Part shown: positions 1-6,664 of the stretch, one piece after another | Numbering within the stretch: the first letter of the stretch is position 1 | Layout of the letters: each line of letters starts with the position of its first letter | Source of the DNA: Betaproteobacteria bacterium TMED41 | Lineage (GTDB): Bacteria > Pseudomonadota > Gammaproteobacteria > Burkholderiales > Burkholderiaceae_A | DNA length: 9,140 bases | Reading direction: 5' to 3' | NCBI GenBank assembly: GCA_002167365.1 | Contig: NHCU01000036.1 | Span: 36,632-45,771 of the forward strand | Position numbers and translations under genes: made by a program | Notes under the pieces: model-generated | The model's input: only the letters and a program-made list of their open reading frames with translations | What the model was told of the DNA's origin: nothing | The model's database searches: none

Positions 1-972
1 AGTTTAATTATTTTTGGACAAGGTGCCATCAGATGTCACCCATACGTTCTAAAAGAGCTCAAAGCTGCTCAAAATCCCAACGAGGAAGAAGCAATAGAGG
101 AGTTTGATAATGCAGTTAAGGGTCATTTTTTGATGGTTTTAAGAAATTTGCAACGTACCCTTCTTTCAGGACTAACCGGGGCAAGATTTTTAAAAGCTAA
201 TCCTAAAATTAATTCTGAATGTAAAAGATATCTTCAACATGCTGACAGATTCTCTGCGGCTTTTAGCCTAATATCTGATTATTGTCTATTGACTTTGGGG
301 GGTAAACTCAAAAGGAAGGAAATGATTTCTGCCAGGCTTGGGGACATTTTATCTAATTTATTCATGATTTCAGCTTGTTTAAAGAATTACAAAGATAAAG
401 GACAAAAAAAAGAAGATCTAGCTGTGACAATTGTGTCCTGTAAAATTTGTTTGAGTGAAATAGAAAAGGCTTTTGAAGGATTATTCTTTAATTTACCCAA
501 CAAAATCACAGCAACTATTCTCAGAAGAATTGTTTTTCCTTGGGGTTCTGAAAAATTTGAACCAACAGATTTGGAGCTTTTTGAAGCATCGAAGCAAATA
601 ACCAAAAATGGAAGTGTCAGATCGAATTTAACCTCAGAGGTTTACGTGAATGAAAAAACTGACAAAGAAATTTTAAAAACTGAACCTGTTAGTTGTATTG
701 ATGCTGCCCTAGATGCCTCCATATTTTCAGAACCCATAGAGGCAAAAATTAGAGCGGCAGAGCGAAAAGGCCGTTTTATAAATAATCCATTGGCTAATGT
801 TCGAGACATATCACTCGAAGCATTTAAAGAGAACGTGATTACTAAAGATGAATATGAAATTTTACGTAATAGAGATGAGCTCAGAGATATGGTTATTCAT
901 GTTGACGTATTTGACTATAATTTAAAAAATATTATCTCAAAACCAGAAAAACCCTTGGCTAAAGCTGCTTAG
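1..972 (+). CDS. fadE: Acyl-CoA dehydrogenase FadE, C-terminal part (5' end outside window)
   Basis: FadE is the FAD-dependent acyl-CoA dehydrogenase that opens each beta-oxidation turn by making trans-2-enoyl-CoA. The frame is open from base 1, so the gene is cut by the window edge; 323 residues are visible of a family near 800. The opening residues FGQGAIRCHPYVLKE and the later KRYLQH, LGGKLKR and ISARLGDILS (about residues 75-120) match my recollection of E. coli FadE, including its C-terminal DUF1974 region. The protein ends in AKAA, like the E. coli VEAA end. In FadE the active-site glutamate sits in an EGAN-type motif just before FGQGAIR, so it should lie a few codons upstream of base 1 and cannot be checked. 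TTG at 130 and ATG at 133 are internal codons, not the start. The gene ends in TAG, 14 nt before the thiolase gene. Identification is very secure. Confidence 0.95.
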   Translation, partial: SLIIFGQGAIRCHPYVLKELKAAQNPNEEEAIEEFDNAVKGHFLMVLRNLQRTLLSGLTGARFLKANPKINSECKRYLQHADRFSAAFSLISDYCLLTLGGKLKRKEMISARLGDILSNLFMISACLKNYKDKGQKKEDLAVTIVSCKICLSEIEKAFEGLFFNLPNKITATILRRIVFPWGSEKFEPTDLELFEASKQITKNGSVRSNLTSEVYVNEKTDKEILKTEPVSCIDAALDASIFSEPIEAKIRAAERKGRFINNPLANVRDISLEAFKENVITKDEYEILRNRDELRDMVIHVDVFDYNLKNIISKPEKPLAKAA

Positions 973-975
973 TCT

Positions 976-980
976 TAAGG
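976..980 (+). promoter_or_regulatory. Probable ribosome binding site of the thiolase gene
   Basis: TAAGG lies 6 nt before the ATG at 987, in the 14-nt gap after the fadE stop. It is a short but well-placed Shine-Dalgarno-like match and supports that start. There is no room for a separate promoter, so the thiolase is probably read on the fadE transcript. Confidence 0.5.
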
Positions 981-986
981 CAAAAG

Positions 987-2273
987 ATGAACAAACCCGT
1001 TTATATAATTGATGCCTCAAGAACACCCTTTTTGAAAGCACAAAGCAAACTAGGGCCAGGTCCATTTAGTGCTAGTGAACTTGCAGTTCAAACAGGAAAA
1101 AGCCTTTTACTCAGACAAAAAATAGCTATTTCAGACATTGATGAGGTGATAATTGGATGTGCAGTACCTAGCGTTGATGAAGTTAATATAGCTCGGGTAA
1201 TAAGTTCAAGAATAGGCTGTGAAGACAATGTCCCTGCTTGGACAGTAATGAGAAACTGCGCGAGTGGAATGCAAGCATTATCATCAGCTTCTCACTCAAT
1301 TCAACTTGGTCTAGCAGATGTTGTTTTAGCAGGTGGTACTGAAGCACTATCGCATTCACCTTTGTTGTTTTCTAATGAAGCAACGCGATGGTTTGCACAA
1401 TTTTCAACTTCTAAAACTATGAGCACTAGACTAAAACAAATGTTAAAGTTCAAACCCAAAATGCTCATGCCAATAATTGGTATCTTAAAAGGTCTAACTG
1501 ATTCTACGATTGGTTTAAATATGGGACAAACTGCCGAAAACCTTGCGCATAAATTCTCGATTTCCAAAGCCCAAGCAGATGAATACTCTTTAAAAAGTCA
1601 TAAAAAATCAACCGACCATGAAAAAGAAATTCATTCAAGACAGATCACATCAATATATACATCAAATGGATCTTTTTTTAATAGTGATGATGGAATAAGG
1701 CCAAACATCGAAATTAATAATTTAGAAAAATTAAAACCTGTTTTTGATCGTCCCGACGGGACCATATCTGCAGGAAATAGCTCTCAAATTACCGACGGGG
1801 CATGTCTTTTCTTACTTGCCTCAGAAAAGGCAGTAAAAAAATTCAATTTAGAACCAATTGGAGCAATTATTGATGAACATTGGGCGGGATTAAATCCAGC
1901 TGAAATGGGTCTAGGACCTATTCATGCTTTTTTGCCAATAATTCAACGAAACAAACTTAATAAATCTTCAATTGATGTATGGGAGATTAATGAAGCTTTT
2001 GCCGCACAAGTGCTGGCCTGCCAAGCTGCTTTGGAAAGTGATGATTATTGTAAGAAAAATTTAAATCTCAAAGAAAAGTTTGGGCAGATCGACGAACACA
2101 AGTTAAATATTGCTGGTGGTGCTATCTCTCTTGGCCATCCTGTAGGTGCAAGTGGAGCTAGGATAGTTTTGAATGCTTTACACCTTCTCAAATATAAAAA
2201 AGGTTCGAAAGCAATAGCTTCAATTTGTATTGGAGGTGGACAAGGCGGTGCGATGTTTATAGAAGGTTATTAA
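987..2273 (+). CDS. fadI: Acetyl-CoA C-acyltransferase (thiolase), FadI type
   Basis: This thiolase cleaves 3-ketoacyl-CoA with CoA to acetyl-CoA and a chain two carbons shorter, the last beta-oxidation step. At 428 residues it is complete. The nucleophilic Cys91 is in RNCASGMQAL, NEAF starts at Asn335, His384 is in GGAISLGHPVGASGARIV, and the proton-donor Cys414 is in CIGGGQGGA, so all catalytic positions are intact. A basic, partly hydrophobic loop at about 145-175 (TMSTRLKQ... LMPIIG... GLNMG) matches the FadI/trifunctional-beta insertion (TMSQRLKL... LMPV... GLRMG in E. coli FadI) rather than FadA, which is why I use fadI. One difference is NEAF where E. coli FadI has HEAF. It lies between fadE and a FadJ-like gene, 2 nt before the latter, which agrees with a FadIJ-type complex. 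The ATG start is supported by TAAGG 6 nt upstream. Acyl-chain preference cannot be read from the sequence. Confidence 0.92.
   Translation: MNKPVYIIDASRTPFLKAQSKLGPGPFSASELAVQTGKSLLLRQKIAISDIDEVIIGCAVPSVDEVNIARVISSRIGCEDNVPAWTVMRNCASGMQALSSASHSIQLGLADVVLAGGTEALSHSPLLFSNEATRWFAQFSTSKTMSTRLKQMLKFKPKMLMPIIGILKGLTDSTIGLNMGQTAENLAHKFSISKAQADEYSLKSHKKSTDHEKEIHSRQITSIYTSNGSFFNSDDGIRPNIEINNLEKLKPVFDRPDGTISAGNSSQITDGACLFLLASEKAVKKFNLEPIGAIIDEHWAGLNPAEMGLGPIHAFLPIIQRNKLNKSSIDVWEINEAFAAQVLACQAALESDDYCKKNLNLKEKFGQIDEHKLNIAGGAISLGHPVGASGARIVLNALHLLKYKKGSKAIASICIGGGQGGAMFIEGY
2261..2266 (+). promoter_or_regulatory. Ribosome binding site fixing the fadJ-like start
   Basis: AGAAGG lies 9 nt before the ATG at 2276, inside the last codons of the thiolase. 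It favours the 2276 start over the upstream in-frame TTG at 2225, which would add 17 residues of shadow translation rich in W and R and overlap the thiolase gene by 49 nt. Confidence 0.6.
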
Positions 2274-2275
2274 TA

Positions 2276-4300
2276 ATGCTAAAAAAATTTTTTAATTTAA
2301 ATAAGTTTTCTTCAAATTCTTGGAAACTACACATTGATGATGAAAAAATACTGTGGGTAACTCTTGATTGTCCGGATAGATCCGCTAACATTCTCAGTAA
2401 TGTTGTTAGAAAAGATTTGAATATATTAATTGATGGCTTCACCAATCAGTCTACAAATAATCAAGATTCAAAAGAAGTGATAGGTATCGTATTTAAATCT
2501 GATAAAAAATCAGGCTTCGCAGCTGGAGCCGACATAACCGAATTTAAATCATTAGCAAGCACTGAAAACTTTATCGAACAGAGTCGTAATTTAGTAATTG
2601 ATGGCTGGAATTTGTATGAAAAACTTGAAATTTTATCAAAAGACATACCCACAGTAGCCTTAGTTAACGGTTTTTGTATGGGTGGGGGTTTTGAGTTTGC
2701 ATTAGCCTGTAAATATATTGTTACAGTTGATCAACCAAAAACAAAAATGGCTTTGCCAGAAGTGCAACTTGGAATTTACCCAGGTTGGGGTGGTATCAAA
2801 AGACTTCCCTACCGAACTGGAGCTTTTGTTGCATTTGAAATAATATTAACAGGCAAACAAATTGATTCAAGAAAAGCAAAAAAAATAGGATTATCTGACT
2901 TTTCTTCACCACCCAGGATTGCCAATTTAACATGCAAAAGACTTATTCATACTCAACCACCCAAAAAGAAACTTTCATTTATAAACTATTTATTACTTGG
3001 AGTTCTCAGACCAGTAGTTTGCAAAATTTTACTCAGTCAGATAAAAAAAAGAGTTATTTCAGAACACTATCCTGCACCTTACGGGATAATAGATCTTTGG
3101 AGAAAATATGATGGAAATCCAAGTGTTGATTTGTCAATTCATGACAGAATAATTGGATCTGATACAACCAAAAATCTTATTCGAATTTTTTTTCTACGTG
3201 AGAGATTAAAATCTATAGGAAAAGTAAAGAATAATGTTCATGGCAATTCCTTACAGCATGTTCATGTTATAGGTGCCGGTACAATGGGAGCTGACATTGC
3301 AATATGGTGTGCTATTAATGGATTCAAGGTGACCCTGCAAGATACATCCGAAAAGCAGTTGGCTGAAGCTTTTTCCAATGCAAATAAAAGTATAAGAAAA
3401 AAATTCAAAAATAAGGCTATTGTTCAAAAAACACTCGATAAATTAATACCGGATATTGATGGGTTCGGTTTAAAAATTGCAGATGTGATTATAGAGGCAA
3501 TTGTTGAAAACTTAGATGCAAAAAAATTATTATTCAAAAAGATTGAACCGTTAGTAAAATCAAATGCAATACTTGCCACCAACACATCAAGTATTAGGTT
3601 AGAAGAAATCTCTTCGGAATTAATGTCTCCAAAACGGTTGGTTGGAATTCATTTTTTCAATCCTGTTAGACAAATGCCCTTAGTTGAAGTTATAAAAACA
3701 GAAATTGTGGATAAAAGCGTTTTAAACGCCACTTATGATTTTATTAATCAAATTGGCAAATTGCCACTTCCTGTTAAGAGTAGTCCTGGTTTTCTTGTTA
3801 ATGCCGTCCTAGGTCCATATTTACAAAACTCGATGCGATCAGTGGATGGTGGCTACACCCCCGAACAAGTTGATGTGGCGATGAAAAATTGGGGTATGCC
3901 AATGGGACCTCTTGAGCTACTTGATGTAGTTGGCTTAGATATCATGATGGCTGCAGGAAAAGTAATGTTAAAAGATGGAGACATTCCTCAATGCCTTGAG
4001 GAATTAGTTAAAAGAAATCATTTAGGAAAAAAAACCAACAAAGGCTTTTATGATTGGAAACTGGGTAAAAAAATTATCAGAAAATCAAAAGCATTAAACT
4101 CTAGTGAGGCATTTCAACTTGCTGAAAACCTTATTACTCCCTTAATCAAAAAAACAGAACATCTTGTTAAATCTGGAATTGTTGAAGATTCTGAATTGGC
4201 AGATGCCGGTGTGATTTTTGGAACTGGTTTTGCTCCTTTCAGAGGTGGTCCTCTGAACTACCAAAACAAGAAAAACAAAGAGAAGGTTGCAAGTATTTGA
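2276..4300 (+). CDS. fadJ: Bifunctional enoyl-CoA hydratase / 3-hydroxyacyl-CoA dehydrogenase, FadJ-like
   Basis: This 674-residue fusion carries the middle two beta-oxidation steps: hydration of trans-2-enoyl-CoA, then NAD-dependent oxidation to 3-ketoacyl-CoA. The N-terminal crotonase domain (about 15-200) has the oxyanion-hole segment AAGADITEF (82-90) and both catalytic glutamates, Glu140 (GGGFEFALA) and Glu162 (ALPEVQLGIYPG). A linker (about 230-320) includes EHYPAPYGIIDLW. The dehydrogenase part has a Rossmann motif GAGTMG (333-338), the catalytic pair His459 (HFFNPVRQMPLVE) and Glu471, then two C-terminal 3HCDH domains (from about 504, and ending with GTGFAPFRGG at 649-658). The protein stops 16 residues after that motif and is shorter than E. 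coli FadJ (about 714). The start is ATG 2276, 2 nt after the thiolase stop, with AGAAGG upstream. Both active sites look functional. FadB-like versus FadJ-like naming rests on gene order and the FadI-type partner; the biochemical role is secure. Confidence 0.92.
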   Translation: MLKKFFNLNKFSSNSWKLHIDDEKILWVTLDCPDRSANILSNVVRKDLNILIDGFTNQSTNNQDSKEVIGIVFKSDKKSGFAAGADITEFKSLASTENFIEQSRNLVIDGWNLYEKLEILSKDIPTVALVNGFCMGGGFEFALACKYIVTVDQPKTKMALPEVQLGIYPGWGGIKRLPYRTGAFVAFEIILTGKQIDSRKAKKIGLSDFSSPPRIANLTCKRLIHTQPPKKKLSFINYLLLGVLRPVVCKILLSQIKKRVISEHYPAPYGIIDLWRKYDGNPSVDLSIHDRIIGSDTTKNLIRIFFLRERLKSIGKVKNNVHGNSLQHVHVIGAGTMGADIAIWCAINGFKVTLQDTSEKQLAEAFSNANKSIRKKFKNKAIVQKTLDKLIPDIDGFGLKIADVIIEAIVENLDAKKLLFKKIEPLVKSNAILATNTSSIRLEEISSELMSPKRLVGIHFFNPVRQMPLVEVIKTEIVDKSVLNATYDFINQIGKLPLPVKSSPGFLVNAVLGPYLQNSMRSVDGGYTPEQVDVAMKNWGMPMGPLELLDVVGLDIMMAAGKVMLKDGDIPQCLEELVKRNHLGKKTNKGFYDWKLGKKIIRKSKALNSSEAFQLAENLITPLIKKTEHLVKSGIVEDSELADAGVIFGTGFAPFRGGPLNYQNKKNKEKVASI

Positions 4301-4310
4301 TTACAATATT
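4301..4310. other. Convergent junction of the two operons (10 bp)
   Basis: Only ten bases separate the TGA of the forward fadJ-like gene from the TAA of the reverse DUF1329 gene. I found no GC-rich hairpin in or around it (4280-4340). The nearest terminator-like element is a T-rich stretch at 4309-4319 with no clear stem before it. The two transcripts may therefore overlap at their 3' ends or rely on factor-dependent termination; this is inference. Confidence 0.6.
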
Positions 4311-5621
4311 TTATTTTTGTGCGCCCAATCTTCTTAATGCATTAGGTAGAAAATCGGAAGTTTTGGCTTCAAACCCAAATTGAATTGGCTTGTTAATTTT
4401 GTTATCCAATCCAGTTAATAAATAAGATTTTTTATATAAGTCATGATAGAGGCTAAGTCTGTATATGGGTATGTTAAAGTCATAAGACTGAATTAATCCA
4501 TGAAGTGCGAATCTCCAAAGGCTACCTTTCTTAGTAAAAACCTCTTCCATCAAAATAGTCCAACTGTCCTCATCTATATAAAAAACTCTTTCACTATAAA
4601 TATGCCTCATACCTCTTTTCAATTTTGCTCTTACTACCCAAACCCTATGATATTCAAAACGCATCAAAGATGGGTTAACTGAACCAGGTTTTATTATTTC
4701 ATCGTATTTGATATTTTTTTGACCAATCTTGTAAGTATTATAAGGAACGATAAGTATTTTTTTTTCAATTAATTTCCATTCAAATCTATCAGTTGCTCCA
4801 TTAAATCCGTCAACTTGATCGGCAGTTATCATTCCATCTGATCCATTACCAACACCATCATAAGCGACATTTGGAGCTCTCCTTACTCTTCTTTGAGCTG
4901 CTGAAAAGATCCAGGCAGATCTTTTTTCAAGTGTAAAATCTATTGGCTCATGAACAAGAAGTACATCTCCCTTAAGACTTCTAGGTTCTGTAAAACGAGC
5001 TAGTGCATAAAACAACTTGTTAGAATCAGTTGTGTTGATATATTCTCGATAAACTTTCTTCGACCATACGCCTATTCGATTGAATGTTCCATCTGGCCTA
5101 ACTGGAAAAACATGTAATTTTCTTTCGATGCTGCCACCTTGAAACCTTAAAAGGTGATTTTTAATTACCTCCAATCCAGATTTAGGATTTATGAATGGTA
5201 AATAATAAATTTGGGATTTACCTCTAGAGCTATTTTTGTTTGAGCTGAGATTTTTTTTTATTTGTTTTTTAATTTTTTCAGGATAGTTAATACTTCTTCT
5301 AGAGGGATACAAATATATCTGAAAATTACGATTCTGATTTAATAATTTTTTTAATCCCAAAGACAAAAAATCCTTGTACTTACTAACTTTTTTATAGTCA
5401 ATAATATCAATTATTTTGTCTTCAGCAAATGGGTCAATCAGACCTTTTTCAAAAGACCAGTTTTTTGGGGGGTTCTTTAAGCCTCCTTCCCAACTAGGTA
5501 CAAGCCCGTCTGGACTTCCACTTTTTAAAGCACCAATGTAAGTTAATTCTGGGTTTTGAGCAAAACAAACATTGAGCAGATTAGAAATAACATAAAAAAA
5601 AGAAAGAATTAGTTTTATCAC
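4311..5621 (-). CDS. DUF1329 family periplasmic protein
   Basis: This is a 436-residue secreted protein of the DUF1329 family (Pfam PF07044), recognised from SPDGLVPSWEGGL (36-48), the central RRVRRAPNVAYDG (244-256), DGFNGATDRFEWKLI (271-285) and the C-terminal LRRLG. The function is unproven; the family is often described as LolA/LolB-like and commonly lies beside DUF1302 and RND genes, suggesting handling of hydrophobic molecules between membranes. Residues 1-21 form a signal peptide with a hydrophobic core and likely cleavage at CFA|QN. No lipobox fits, so it is probably soluble periplasmic. A lysine/serine/asparagine-rich segment at about 115-136 looks like a flexible loop. The start is GTG, whose TG forms the TGA stop of the preceding flavoenzyme gene (GTGA overlap), and no Shine-Dalgarno is evident, so translation is probably coupled. 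It is the last gene of the reverse operon. Family assignment is confident; function is not. Confidence 0.88.
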   Translation of the reverse strand: MIKLILSFFYVISNLLNVCFAQNPELTYIGALKSGSPDGLVPSWEGGLKNPPKNWSFEKGLIDPFAEDKIIDIIDYKKVSKYKDFLSLGLKKLLNQNRNFQIYLYPSRRSINYPEKIKKQIKKNLSSNKNSSRGKSQIYYLPFINPKSGLEVIKNHLLRFQGGSIERKLHVFPVRPDGTFNRIGVWSKKVYREYINTTDSNKLFYALARFTEPRSLKGDVLLVHEPIDFTLEKRSAWIFSAAQRRVRRAPNVAYDGVGNGSDGMITADQVDGFNGATDRFEWKLIEKKILIVPYNTYKIGQKNIKYDEIIKPGSVNPSLMRFEYHRVWVVRAKLKRGMRHIYSERVFYIDEDSWTILMEEVFTKKGSLWRFALHGLIQSYDFNIPIYRLSLYHDLYKKSYLLTGLDNKINKPIQFGFEAKTSDFLPNALRRLGAQK

Positions 5622-6664
5622 TGATTAGTATTGTTTTTGACAATTTGATCTGTATTTAGTTTTAGTTTACTAAGAGCATGCAAATATTCTTGTTCTAGTT
5701 TAACTACAATACTTTTAATGGATGAAACTGACTCTATTGACCCAACTCCTTGACCGGCACTCCAAATGTCTTTCCAAATTTTTGCTCCTTGTTTGTCAAA
5801 CTTGGTAAAATTCAATTTTTTTGAAAACTTTTCAATAATAAATAATGAGGCAAGTTTCATTTTGTTAATTAATGGTTTATTGACTGGATCAAATCCCGCG
5901 TTAATTACGCTATTTCTTAGATAGTTACCTGGAATTCCTGTAAATAAATCAGTGTAAATTATATCTTTGGCATGAGATTCTAAAATCATTTTTTTGTATT
6001 GTTGGGAGGCCGATGACTCGTTTGATGCTATAAATCTAGTTCCAATGTAAGCATAATCAGCTCCCATTGCTTGGGCAGCCAAAATATGCTCACCTTTGGA
6101 GATAGTTCCAGCCAAAACTATCGGACCATCAAAAATTTTTTTTACCTCAGACACTAGAACCATTGGATTCATTTTGCCAGCATGACCACCTGCACCACCT
6201 GCAACCAAAATCAAGCCATCTACATTTGCCTTGATTGCTTTTTCAGCGTGTCGAATATTCACAATGTCGTGAAAAACTAAGCCTCCATAAGAATGGGCAG
6301 CACCAACTACCTCATCTGGCGGTCTTAAACTTGTTATCATTATTGGAACTTTTCTATCAACGCAAATCTTAAGATCTTTTTCAAGTCGTTTGTTTGAAGA
6401 ATGAACTATTTGATTTACTGCAAAAGGAGCTATTTTTGAGGGAAAATCTTTCAAAGATTCCTTAATTTCAAACTGAGCAATACCCGATTCTATTCTCTCT
6501 AACCAACGTTCCAACTCCCCATCACCTCTGGCATTGAGTGCAGGAAATGAGCCAACTATTCCGGCTTTACATTGGGCCAACACCATTTCGGGATTTGAAA
6601 TAATAAAAAGCGGTGCAGCTATGACAGGAAGTTTTAAAATTTTCTTTAAATCATCAATTTTCAT
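5618..6664 (-). CDS. Nitronate monooxygenase (2-nitropropane dioxygenase) family flavoenzyme
   Basis: This 348-residue FMN-dependent TIM-barrel protein belongs to the nitronate monooxygenase / NAD(P)H-dependent flavin oxidoreductase family. Visible landmarks are LPVIAAPLFIIS (12-23, first strand), CKAGIVGSFPALNAR (32-46), FAVNQIVH (81-88), VAGGAGGHAGKMNP (154-167) with the active-site-type His161, the phosphate-binding segments LAGTISKGEH (184-193) and GADYAYIGTRF (201-211), and DIWSAGQGVG (299-308). There is no signal peptide, so it is cytoplasmic. Members annotated as nitronate monooxygenases include enzymes with other activities, such as NADH:quinone reductases, and the fold is related to FabK enoyl-ACP reductase, so the substrate should be treated as unknown. 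The ATG start directly follows the TGA of the RND gene and the end overlaps the DUF1329 start by 4 nt, placing it firmly inside the transport operon. Family call secure, reaction uncertain. Confidence 0.88.
   Translation of the reverse strand: MKIDDLKKILKLPVIAAPLFIISNPEMVLAQCKAGIVGSFPALNARGDGELERWLERIESGIAQFEIKESLKDFPSKIAPFAVNQIVHSSNKRLEKDLKICVDRKVPIMITSLRPPDEVVGAAHSYGGLVFHDIVNIRHAEKAIKANVDGLILVAGGAGGHAGKMNPMVLVSEVKKIFDGPIVLAGTISKGEHILAAQAMGADYAYIGTRFIASNESSASQQYKKMILESHAKDIIYTDLFTGIPGNYLRNSVINAGFDPVNKPLINKMKLASLFIIEKFSKKLNFTKFDKQGAKIWKDIWSAGQGVGSIESVSSIKSIVVKLEQEYLHALSKLKLNTDQIVKNNTNQ

Noticed and set aside
130..135. TTG/ATG as the start of a separate 280-residue protein
   Set aside because: The frame is open and FadE-like all the way to base 1, so these are internal codons of a gene cut by the window edge.
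1301..1567. Reverse-strand open frame inside the thiolase
   Set aside because: It lies wholly within a strongly conserved coding gene, shows no recognisable domain, and is best explained as a shadow frame.
2225..2275. Upstream in-frame start extending the FadJ-like protein by 17 residues
   Set aside because: The extension overlaps thiolase codons, is W/R-rich shadow translation, and the ATG at 2276 has AGAAGG at good spacing.
4301..4325. Bidirectional rho-independent terminator at the convergent junction
   Set aside because: There is a T-rich stretch but no stem I could pair; only short palindromes such as AATATT are present.
5559..5621. Lipoprotein signal on the DUF1329 protein (Cys19 in LNVC)
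   Set aside because: The residue before Cys is Val and the lipobox needs Gly, Ala or Ser; CFA|QN fits ordinary signal peptidase cleavage better.
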